NCBI GenBank assembly: GCA_947561585.1
Contig: CANNZV010000500.1
Location: forward strand, 124,001-188,000
Length of the DNA: 64,000 bases
Source of the DNA: Caprella mutica
Taxonomy: Eukaryota; Arthropoda; Malacostraca; Amphipoda; Caprellidae
Direction: 5' to 3'
The translations under genes were made by a program, and so were the position numbers. Every line of letters begins with the position of its first letter. Positions within the stretch are counted from its first letter, which is position 1. The notes below the pieces were generated by a model that worked only from the letters and a program-made list of their open reading frames with translations, was not told where the DNA came from and did no database searches. Below, piece after piece: positions 11,118 to 21,516 of the stretch.

Positions 11118-14100
11118 TGTCTGCCACAGAAGGAAAGCTGAAGGGTATTATGTTGAACTGTAGGAGTATAAATAACAAGTTAGGTGATATTAAACTATTG
11201 GTATATACAGAGAAACCAGATTTCATGGCATTCACAGAAACATGGATCAATAAACATGAGCCTCGATTTCATAATTATATTGCGGAGTGGAAGAACAGGA
11301 TTGGTCGTGGAGGTGGTCTTGGCTTCTTAGTTAGACGGGGAGTCCAGTTTACTGTTAGGGATTTGATACCATTTGACTCTGGTCTCTTGGAGCATTTGGC
11401 TATTTGTTTGCACATGAGAAATGGTACTAAGTTGCTTGTTCTGAATGTTTATAATCCGAATAAGGATGTTAGCTTAGCAGAAATGCAACATTATTGTAAT
11501 CAATTAGGCAATAAATATGTTATCATGGGGGACTTCAATGCCCATACCCCCTTGCTTTCATCTAACTGTGCTAGATCCAATAGCACAGGCACTGCTCTTG
11601 AGAACTTTTTATCAGGTCCGCAGGTGTGTCTTATAAATAGCATAGACTTTTACACGCACTTAGATGTTTCCACCGGTAAACAATCATGCTTGGACCTTTG
11701 TCTTGTGTCACCTAATTTGTGTGCTGAAACGGATCTGAAACAACTTGGTGATGTGGGCAGTGACCACCTACCAATTCAAGTGGAAATTTCTATGCAGCCG
11801 GTAAGGAGTGAAATAACAGTCCGCAAGAAATGGAAAATAACTGAAGAAAATCTCGTGAAATTCTCAAATGGAATCCCAGCTACAGAAATGTACCAACCCA
11901 GTGATATTAACAGCATATCCAAAGACTTTACTGACAGAGTTTTCAATGCTGCTGAGGAACACATTGGCAAAACCAGTGGAAAATTAGTTCTACGAAAAAG
12001 TGCAATCTGGTGGGACATGGAGTGTGACCAGAGAGTAACTGAGGTTAGGAGAGCAAGAAGGAAGTTGATTAAATATCCGACACAATTCAACATAGAAATG
12101 TACAAATCACTTTCCAAGGAGTTTGCCAAATTGAAAGAAACAAAAAAAAGAGAAAGCTTTGAAAAATTTATCTCTGATATCAGATATGATACACCCCCTG
12201 GAGAGATATGGAGAAAAATAAGAGGGATAAAAGGATACAATGTCTCTCACAGCAGTCCCCTTGACAATGAAGGCACAACACTGGTTGAACCTAAATGTAA
12301 AGCCAATTATATTGCTGAACACCTTGAGTCAATATCAAGAAAGGTAAAGCCTAACCATGCATTAGTTGACTTTGACACCACTCTGACATCCGCATCAGAA
12401 AATAATGAGGATGATTACAACCAAGCCATTACTGCTGATGAAATGATCTCTGCAATTAATTTAGCCAAAAGTTCCTCCTCCCCTGGTATAGATGAAATTC
12501 CTTATAAGCTGTTGAAGTGTCTTGGGCAAACAAATCTGGATGAATTACTGGCTATATATAACCAAAGCTTTCAGTTAGGTAAAATTCCAGACTTATGGAA
12601 AGAGGGATTGGTTTTGCCAATTCCAAAACCTGGCAAACCAAAGAATCTGGTAACCTCCTATCGACCCATAGCACTTCTTTCATGCATAGGCAAAACTTTA
12701 GAAAGGATAATAAAGAACAGACTAGAGTTTCTTGTAGAAAGACAGAAGCTTCTACTACCTAGCCAATGTGGGTTTAGAAGAGGACAAAGTTCCCAAGATG
12801 TATTATTAAGGCTCGAAAATAATATAAAGAATGCACTTCATTCTAAACAGATTTGCCTTGTAGCATATATTGATTTAACAAGTGCATTTGACACTATATG
12901 GGGAGATGGTCTGATTTATAAATTGATCAAAGCAGGCATTAGAGGAAATCTAATTAAATGGCTGCATGATTTCTTCCAAAATAGAAAGATCAAAGTCTTG
13001 GTGGATGGACAAGTATCTGACTCTGTTCACATTACAGCAGGAACCCCACAGGGGGCAATCCTTTCCCCATTACTGTTCAACCTGATGCTGATTGATATGC
13101 CTCAGAGTGAACATGTACAGCTATACATATATGCAGATGATATTACTGCTTCATGCAATGGAAGGGACCCAAATATGGTTGCACGAACACTGCAGGCTTA
13201 TCTCGATGATATAACTAAGTGGGCTGATAAGTGGGGATTACACATTAATCCTCAAAAATCTGCTGTACAACACTTCACAACTAAAAGAATAGTATGTCCA
13301 GTAATCAGACTCAAAGGACTTGTTATGCCATATAAGACGGAACAGAAATTACTGGGTCTCTACCTTGATTCTCCTCATCTGAGATACAGGACACACATTG
13401 TGGAACTGAAAAGAGACTGCACAAAAAAGATTGATCTCATGAAAACCCTTTCATCATTCACATGGGGTGCCTCCTCTCAGGTGCTTAAAAACTTTTACAT
13501 AGCATAGCGTCGGACCGGGTGGCTTTGCGCATTTTCCGCATACTTTGATTTTACGAAAAAACTGGAGAAGTCAGCAATCTGATTTTTTGTGTGCAGATAG
13601 ATGAAGGGTAGACCTAGGTGCTCACCAAGTTTCAACTCTTTAAGTTCAATAGAAAAAAAGTTATCATCGAAAAACTGTGCGCAAAGATCGTGGGGATAAA
13701 CCGGGTGAATTTTGCGCAATTACCGGGTGTACTTGCGCACTGCGCAAATTCACCCAATGTGAAACTGCGCAGTGCGCATGTTCATCCTGTATAAACTGTG
13801 CATAGAAAATATAACCCTGATATGCTATGCAACTGCCGTGAATCTGCCCCAATCTTCTATTCAACTGCCGTGAATCTGCCCCAATCTTCTATTCAACTGA
13901 CGTGAATCCGCCCCAATCTTCTATTCAACTGCCCCAATCTGCTGTGGAATTGCCGTGAGTCTGCTGTGGAATTGCCGTGAGTCTGCTGTGGAATTGCCGT
14001 GAGTCTGCTGTGGAATTGCCGTGAGTCTGCTGTGGAATTGCCGTGAGTCTGCTGTGGAATTGCCGTGAGTCTGCTGTGGAATTGCCGTGAGTCTGCTGTG

Positions 14101-17100
14101 GAATTGCCGTGAGTCTGCTGTGGAATTGCCGTGAGTCTGCTGTGGAATTGCCGTGAGTCTGCTGTGGAATTGCCGTGAGTCTGCTGTGGAATTGCCGTGA
14201 GTCTGCTGTGGAATTGCCATGAGTCTGCTGTGGAATTGCTGTGAGTCTGCTGTGGAATTGCCGTGAGTCTGCTGTGGAATTGCCGTGAGTCTGCTGTGAA
14301 ATTGCCGTGAGTCTGCTGTGGAATTGCCGTGAGTCTGCTGTGGAATTGCCGTGAGTCTTCTGTGGAATTGCCGTGAGTCTTCTGTGGAATTGCCGTGAGT
14401 CTTCTGTGGAATTGCCGTGAGTCTTCTGTGGAATTGCCGTGAGTCTTCTGTGGAATTGCCGTGAGTCTTCTGTGGAATTGCCGTGAGTCTTCTGTGGAAT
14501 TGCCGTGAGTCTTCTGTGGAATTGCCGTGAGTCTTCTGTGGAATTGCCGTGAGGCTGCTGTGGAATTGCCATGAGGCTGCTGTGGAATTGCCGTGAGGCT
14601 GCTGTGGAATTGCCGTGAGGCTACTGTGGAATTGCCGTGAGGCTGCTGTGGAATTGCCGTGAGGCTGCTGTGGAATTGCCGTGAGGCTGCTGTGGAATTG
14701 CCGTGAGGCTGCTGTGGAATTGCCGTGAGGCTGCTGTGGAATTGCCGTGAGGCTGCTGTGGAATTGCCGTGAGGCTGCTGTGGAATTGCCGTGAGGCTGC
14801 TGTGGAATTGCCGTGAGGCTGCTGTGGAATTGCCGTGAGGCTGCTGTGGAATTGCCGTGAGGCTGCTGTGGAATTGCCGTGAGGCTGCTGTGGAATTGCC
14901 GTGAGGCTGCTGTGGAATTGCCGTGAGGCTGCTGTGGAATTGCCGTGAGGCTGCTGTGGAATTGCCGTGAGGCTGCTGTGGAATTAACGTGAGGCTGCTG
15001 TGGAATTAACGTGAGGCTGCTGTGGAATTAACGTGAGGCTGCTGTGGAATTGCCGTGAGGCTGCTGTGGAATTGCCGTGAGGCTGCTGTGGAATTGCCGT
15101 GAGTCTGCTGTGGAATTGCCGTGAGTCTGCTGTGGAATTGCCGTGAGTCTGCTGTGGAATTGCCGTGAGGCTGCTGTGCAACTGCCGTGAGTTTGCTGTG
15201 CAACTGCCGTGAGTTTGCAGTGAAAATGCCGTGAGTCTGCTGTGCAACTGCCGTGAGTTTGCTGTGAAAATGCGGTGAGTCTGCTGTGGAATTGCCGTGA
15301 GGCTGCTGTGCAACTGCCGTGAGTCTGCTGTGCAACTGCCGTGAGTCTGCTGTGCAACTGCCGTGAGTCTGCTGTGCAACTGCCGTGAGTCTGCTGTGCA
15401 ACTGCCGTGAGTCTGCTGTGCAACTGCCGTGAGTCTGCTGTGCAACTGCCGTGAGTCTGCTGTGCAACTGCCGTGAGTCTGCTGTGCAACTGCCGTGAGT
15501 CTGCTGTGCAACTGCCGTGAGTCTGCAGTGCAACTGCCGTGAGGCTGCTGTGGAATTGCCGTGATATAGGAGTATCGGGGATGAATGTCACAGGTTTATT
15601 AATGAATAAGAGCTCTTTAACTTTATTAATAAATGTGCGCAAGTCCACCCGTGAATTAAAATATTCCCAGGGTGATGTTGCGCATCTAGTATATTGGTTA
15701 TATCTCAATAATTTATAATTATTATTTAAATCATCTTACATGACGTTAATCTGCAGTAAATTATGCGTATCCAACGTAAATTGCAATCAAATTGGAGCAT
15801 AATTATCAACACTACAGCATAGTTCGCGGAGATTCGATTCTAGTCCAAAATAATTATTTTGCCATAAAAAACATAGGTCTCTGTTTGAACACTTAGTATC
15901 TATACTTAATCTCTTACGATTTTCGTGAAATTTATGCACTAGGGGGTTTAAGAGCTGCTCTTTCCATTGGTGTTGTCAGATTAGAAATATTTTCACGCAT
16001 TCACCGTCAATTACCGATGCGCAACTTCACCCGGAATGTTGAAGTGCGCAAAGCCACCCGGTCTGACGCTATATAAGGTCCAAACTTGATTACGGCAGTA
16101 ATTTGTACAGTTCAGCAACAAAATCTGATCTGCAGAAACTGGACACCATACAGAACTCTGCTATGAGATTAATGTTGGGAGCCAGGAGATCCACTCCTAT
16201 ACTGTCACTACAGGCAGAGTCAGGTGTTTCTCCTCTCTCATTACACAGAGACTATCTGAACATCAAACAGATGATTAAACTGAGAAACAAACCGAAACTG
16301 TTTGAGACTACCAAATCTGTAAATCTGGATCAGTCCTGTATCAGTCAGGAGAACTTGACATCGAAGTCATTTTCATCAAGAGCTCTCAACTCTTCACAGA
16401 ATTATGAAATCCCTCCTATAAAGAGGGTCTACACATGCTCTTTCTTGTGGCCTCCTTGGAGCACAGTAAGCAGCATAATCAAAACTGAATTTATGGAGAG
16501 AGTGTACAACAATGAAACTTTCCTGCAATATACTGAGGATCATTACTTTGGATTTACCCTCTTGTTCACTGATGGCTCTAAAGTTCGAGATTCCACCAGA
16601 CACTCTGCAGCAGCAGGTCTGCACTCTCCATTGCACAAACTGTCTATCTGCTGGAAGCTGAGACCTGAGCACTCGGTGATTAGCACTGAACTCTATGCTA
16701 TCTGGAAGGCTCTTAAGTTTATTCTGGATAATGAAATAAATCAAGTGGTCATATTTTCTGACTCTAGAGCAGCACTACAGCTGATCTGCTCATCCAGTGA
16801 TTCCTACATAAACATAGTCACTAATATAAAGAACCAACTGTTTTCCCTAAATCAGCAGAAGACAGTCCACCTCCACTGGGTAAAGGCTCACTGCGGGATA
16901 AAAGGAAATGAAATAGCGGATAAAACTGCTAACAAGGGTCACGAAAATGACAGAAGTGAGCAGTATGATCTGAGCCAACAGGAGAATTGCAGTATTCTGA
17001 AGGAAAAATTCAGAACTTATTGTACAAATCACTGGAAACATGGAACTAATGTATCTGGTAAGGGATTGTTCCTGTCTTCAGTCAGAGACAAAGTAGCTAG

Positions 17101-17449
17101 CTCTAAATTAATCGTTGACCTTCAGAGCAGAAGGCAACAAGTGGTAATACACCGCCTGAGGATGGGGCATGCAGGACTCAAACAATATCTTCAAAGGTTT
17201 GGTATGGAAGACAGTGGTGAATGTGCTCAGTGCCAGTGTTCTGAAACTATTGATCACTACTTATTTCATTGCAGCTGTTTCACTGTACAGAGAGATCTGA
17301 TGCTTCTAAGCCTGAGTCAGATAGGGATACTTAACCCTACTTTGAAGATTCTGCTTGGTGGGGATGACTCCTTAAGTGAAATCAGGAAAAATATATTTGA
17401 AATACTGATAAAATATATAAAAGATACTAACAAACTGACAGTACTGTAA
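11117..17449 (+). CDS. Retrotransposon ORF2: APE endonuclease, reverse transcriptase, RNase H; split by a TA element
   Basis: Coding parts are 11117-13506 and 16072-17449; dropping the insertion and one TA gives a continuous 1255-codon frame. Endonuclease: LNCRSINNK, ETWI, GDFNAHTP and SDHLPI. Reverse transcriptase: YRPIALLSCIGKTLERI, QCGFRRGQSS, AYIDLTSAFDTIW, GTPQGAILSPLLFN and the catalytic YADD. After the junction, YIRSKLDYGSNLYSSA and TPILSLQAESGVSPL are the usual thumb/connector. RNase H follows with DGS, TELYAIWKAL, SDSRAAL and WVKAHCGIKGNEIADK, keeping the catalytic acids and His. A C-terminal CAQCQCSETIDHYLFHC completes the protein. The enzyme nicks the target and primes reverse transcription there. 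The stop at 13505-13507 comes from the insertion, not from decay of the ORF. Confidence 0.92.
13507..16069. mobile_element. 2.56-kb TA-flanked DNA element filled by a 22-bp satellite
   Basis: TA dinucleotides at 13505-13506 and 16070-16071 are the target duplication. The ends GCGTCGGACCGGGTGGCTTT and its inverse (GCGTCAGACCGGGTGGCTTT) are 25-bp inverted repeats with one mismatch. Subterminal regions on both sides repeat a CCGGGTGNNNTTGCGCA-like motif (around 13690-13790 and 15640-16060). No transposase is present. A TA duplication suggests Tc1/mariner-type mobilisation. Confidence 0.85.
13850..15563 (+). repeat. 22-bp satellite array (~73 units) inside the TA element
   Basis: Unit core CTGCTGTGGAATTGCCGTGA plus 2 bp, preceded by three ~32-bp GTGAATCTGCCCCAATCTTC units. 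Variants sit in blocks: GAGTCTGCTG (13940-14350), GAGTCTTCTG (14350-14550), GAGGCTGCTG (14550-15100, ending in three AATTAACG units) and GTGCAACTGCC (15170-15540). The minus strand is open in several frames only because the unit lacks stops; these are not genes. Confidence 0.95.
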
Positions 17450-18265
17450 ATAGTCAATATGCTGTAGATGGAAACTTTTCAACTAAATAGTGAAATGGGT
17501 CAAGCCAATTCATATAAGAAAATTACTATATTTTTTGATACAAATTGTAATATTTAATTTGTATGGGCCTTAACAATGGTAGGTATGGCTTGACCCAATT
17601 GAGAGGGTTAAGGACTCAATTTCACACTCATCTACTTTTCTTTCATAACCTTGACACGGTTGGAAGACTTGACTCTCCTAGTTTGGGTCTAGGTTCATCC
17701 TGCTTCCCAGTAGGTCATCTCTCTCTCTCTGAATGACATTCCAGAGAGAGAAGAGCTCTGTCCGAAGAGAACCCCCTTTAATTTCTCATGCAGGTGTTTT
17801 TCCTTTCAAAACTAGCTATAATCTGTGATATCCCAGTAGGCCGTTGCCCTCTTCTTCTCTGGAAATAAATCGGAAAGAAGGGGTAATGTTCCGAAGAGAA
17901 CCTTTGATGAATAATATCAGAATATAGAAAATTACTATTGTAAAAGAGTTCCCTCTTTTACACCATCTTTCCCTGGTGGTGTGCTACTGAATAAAGTGAT
18001 TTATTCTCAATAAATTCTGTAAATAACTGAAATGTTAATTTAACATTATGTATATATCTTTAACTTAAAACAATTTTCCTTTACACATGTAAATATAATT
18101 CTCCAGGAATTTTTAATCTTTTAATCCACTTGAAGACTCCCGCAACAATTGTAAATATAGACGGTAGAGGCTTCCTGATTGGCTCTATATAAATAAATTA
18201 TCCTATGTATATCCATATATAATGGTTAATCCAGGAGACAGAACACAAAAGTGTTAATCTCCTTT
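17450..18265 (+). other. Retrotransposon 3' UTR
   Basis: Non-coding region between the ORF2 stop and the 22-A tail (18266-18287). It has two related TC-rich segments, around 17700-17775 and 17840-17915, each with CCCAGTAGG followed by CCGAAGAGAACC, suggesting internal duplication of a conserved 3' structure. Confidence 0.7.
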
Positions 18266-18639
18266 AAAAAAAAAAAAAAAAAAAAAATTGGTTGATAACA
18301 GGTTGAAGAGACAGTTAATTACTGTGGGAAAGTGAATTCAAAGTTATAAGTAAAGTGTTGAGTTGCTTCTATACCTTAGGCGGATAGAGGAATAATTTGT
18401 GGAGAGTTAGAGAGGAGTGGTAGATCAGAAGTTCAGAACGATGAGATGTGATCATCATTCTTCTTGTAAGTTGTTCGAGAATTTCTGTCTGGACCTCTGG
18501 TGACACTGACTAGTGTCTAGTGACTACCAAGATTTACTTGATACTTGATAGGTAGGTAATTACCCAGTTAAGTTGTGTAATTTAATAGGCAGTGTGGGCA
18601 ATGGTAGACAGACTTAGCCTATTGGCACATTTTATAACA

Positions 18640-19625
18640 TATATCAATCGATAGCTCAACCATCGATCGATTTCTGCGCTCTATTAAATGTAAAAATTAG
18701 ATGCATTGCATAAACTAAGAAAATCCAAATCATTCGAATGCGTAACAATCAACTGATGGTTGCTCTATTAAATGTAACAATTAGATGCATAAACTAACAA
18801 AATCCATATCATTCAAACTCGCAACAATTGACCCAGAGTGGCCAGTCTGCAGAATGTGTCTCTTCTCCCGCAGAGATTTTAATTTGAGAGAGAATTATTC
18901 TCTGACTCTCAGCAGCAGATTCAGAATCTCCCGCAGCTAAATTAATGGTAACATAGGAATTAATTCAAGATCTCCCGCAGAGATCTCAAATTTCTAAAAT
19001 TTAATTAAAAACTCCCGCTGAGAGTCTTGGAAAAATGTTCCATATTCTGCAGACTGGCAGAGTGGAATAATACCTCATTTCAGATTGACTAGTAACTCTG
19101 TTAGGAATTTAGAATGAACAAAAATTACTCATTTTATCTCTAAAAAATGCAGAAATCAGTAAATTATTTTATAAATTTCAACTCTGCAGTGAAAACTAAT
19201 GTAAAATAAGTCATTTAAGCTTCACAATTGGGCTTGTTGTGATGATAAACATTACTGATAGGAATGCATGAAGTTAGGAGTAACTCTGTTAGAATTTATG
19301 TTTTCCAGTCTGGCAGTGAATTGACTGATTGTTATCTTATTAAATATAAAAAAATTATTTTTCCAGTAAAAACAAAACAATTAATTAAATGCATAAGCAA
19401 AGAAAACCTGTGTCATTCGAACGCGCAGTAATCGATTGATGGTTGCGCTATCGATTGATATATGCGATCAAATGTGCCAATTTGATGTACAAACTAAAAA
19501 AAATCATATCATTCGAACGCGCAGAAAGCGATCGAATATCGATGGTTGCGCTATCGATTGATGCCTGCGCAAACTATTGATCAACAGATTGCGCAGCGAA
19601 ATCGGTCGATATTGCAGATCACTCA
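18640..19625. repeat. Degenerate ~90-bp repeats split by a hAT-like MITE
   Basis: Units containing ATCATTCGAACGCG, CGATTGATGGTTGCGCTA and TTAAATGTAA-AATTAGATGCATA occur twice at 18650-18835 and two or three times at 19375-19620. The MITE at 18842-19057 lies between them. No coding potential seen. Confidence 0.6.
18842..19057. mobile_element. 216-bp hAT-like MITE with CCAGTCTGCAGAAT ends
   Basis: Perfect 14-bp terminal repeats (CCAGTCTGCAGAAT and its inverse) are flanked by an exact 8-bp duplication CAGAGTGG (18834-18841, 19058-19065). The interior repeats TCTCCCGCAGAGAT several times. Related ends occur near 19690-19740 and 21090-21150 (GACTGCAGGAACTG and similar). Confidence 0.85.
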
Positions 19626-20027
19626 AACGCGTGTGACATTACCATTAATTTTGCTGCGGGAGACTTTGAATTAATTCCTATGTTTCCATTATTTTAGATG
19701 CGGGAGACCAGACTGCAGGAACTGGTTAACAACTTAACTGCTCTCCAAGAAATCCTCTATTTTGGCTTATTTTCTCATATGAAAATAATATTCTATCAAT
19801 GTCAGTGGATTTTTAGCTATTTATTCCTATGTTACCACTTACCATTAATTTTTGGTGGAAAAATGGAGAAAATGTTGGTGGATTTTTTCAGCTTTTTCAA
19901 AAAGTCAGTGGGATTTTGTGCACCAAATACAGACTTGGTCTTGGGTCTCCAAAGATTTTCAAATCTGTCTCCAAAGACCAAAATGTTGAAAATGACCCAA
20001 ATTCTTCAACAAAACGTCTCCAATAAA

Positions 20028-20562
20028 GGTAAATTTGTGCTCTAGGTCTCCCACCGATTTTCGATATTTTTATGTAGGTAAAAGGAGCCATTTTAAGACG
20101 TTTTTCAGAAATACCATTTTTTGTGCAAATGCTTCGTTTTCGAGATATAGCGCAATTAATTTTCTGATAGGATAGGTTAAGTTTTGGGGTCTGGAAAGTT
20201 CAAAGGTACATCAACATTACATATAAGTTTTTCCACCCCCTGAACCCCCCTGCCAAGTCATTAAACAATCATGATTATTGTTGTGTGCAGTACAACAAAC
20301 TAGTGGATACAGTGAACTACATTAACAGACAACAGTTTCATTGCACCAAGATTTCATGTCACAAAAATTTAAAAGGCGGAAAGCCTTGTGTTTTCTTCAA
20401 ACTTAATGTTATTCCTACCAAAAACTTAATTGCACTATATATATCTCGAAAACGAAACATTTGCACAACGAATGGTATTCATGAAAAAAGTCTTAAAATG
20501 TCTCCTTTAACCTCCTTTTCAAAATATCAAAAATTGTTGGGGACCTAAAGCACAAATTTACC
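20028..20562. mobile_element. 535-bp hAT-like foldback MITE with central GC-hairpin module
   Basis: Ends GGTAAATTTGTGC and GCACAAATTTACC, flanked by an exact 8-bp duplication CCAATAAA (20020-20027, 20563-20570). Inverted arms of ~150 bp are recognisable (for example TTCGTTTTCGAGATATA versus TATATCTCGAAAACGAAAC). The unpaired centre (20208-20335) is copy 2 of the GC-hairpin module, with its first stem eroded. Confidence 0.85.
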
Positions 20563-21516
20563 CCAATAAATACATGTAAACATCTTGGTAAAATGTAAAT
20601 TGGTAATAATCCAATCCAAACTAGCCATTTTAATGGCGAGTTTGTGACAGTTATTTTGCGCAATTCAATTGCAGATTGCAACTTTGCAAGAAATATCTAA
20701 TTTTCTCCTATGTATGCTATAATGTTATTTCAGATAGAATTTATGATAATTTCATCATTTCTTTTAATGAGATAAACTCTGCCATACTATTTCACTTTGA
20801 TAAACATAGGGAATTTGTTTCTAACTTTTAAAGATCTTGGCATCTTGCAAGCAAAGATATTTATCTCCCCTAAAAATGTCTTCAAAGATCTTTGGTGACA
20901 TGGACGCGCTTTGCAGGCAGCAGACTGGGCACTGCGTACTGGTTATTTTGAGTATGCTCCACCAGCCAGCAGAATATCATAATATGGAATATATTAAACC
21001 ATTTCTGTGTGAATAATCTATAACATGACGCATGTACCTATCAAGGCCTCAATAGTCGCCTGATAAACTTCACAACTTCATGCATCTTTTGCAGACTGGA
21101 CTGTAGGAACTGCAAAACTGTTCTCCAAGAAAATCTCTATTTTAGCTTCTGTTATGATGTTGTCTAGTATCATAAATTTGAAATACATGTAAAATATTAA
21201 AATATAGGAAGAAATCCAGAGTGTATTTCATGCATTCATGGTAAATTCCACCATCGCAACATGTCGGTGGAATTTTCCCCCCTTTTAAAATGATATTCTA
21301 GCAAAATTGGTAGATTTTTTAGCTATTTGTTACTATGTTAGTAATGTTACCATTAATTTTCAGCGGATAAAAGTCAGTGGGATTTTGTTCAAATTACTCA
21401 GTTGTCTATAACTTTTTTCCAGTATGGATTGGCATTGTTTGCCAATTTTCTCTAGGTAAAATATTTACCATTAATAGTATTAGCTATATAATTCTCTAAC
21501 TTATTATGATTTCTTG

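Larger units (their letters stand above)
8297..18287 (+). mobile_element. Complete non-LTR retrotransposon (EN-RT-RNase H) with two nested insertions
   Basis: The same 13-15 bp sequence, (AA)TTGGTTGATAACA, occurs at 8282-8296 and at 18286-18300, immediately after a 22-A tail. This target duplication sets the element as 8297-18287. Without the nested insertions at 9023-9562 and 13507-16069 it is about 6.9 kb: 5'UTR of ~395 bp, two overlapping ORFs and a ~0.8-kb 3'UTR. APE endonuclease, reverse transcriptase and RNase H on one ORF2, with a three-knuckle gag-like ORF1, is the layout of the RNase-H-bearing clades (I, Loner, Nimb, Outcast or some R1 types). The exact clade is not assignable by eye. 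The crisp duplication, tail and open frames suggest a fairly recent insertion. Confidence 0.9.

Noticed and set aside
13921..15708. Long minus-strand open frames reading GNSTADSRQFHSRLTAIPQQ-like repeats
   Set aside because: They exist in several frames at once because the 22-bp unit lacks stops; no start context, splice sites or other coding signal.
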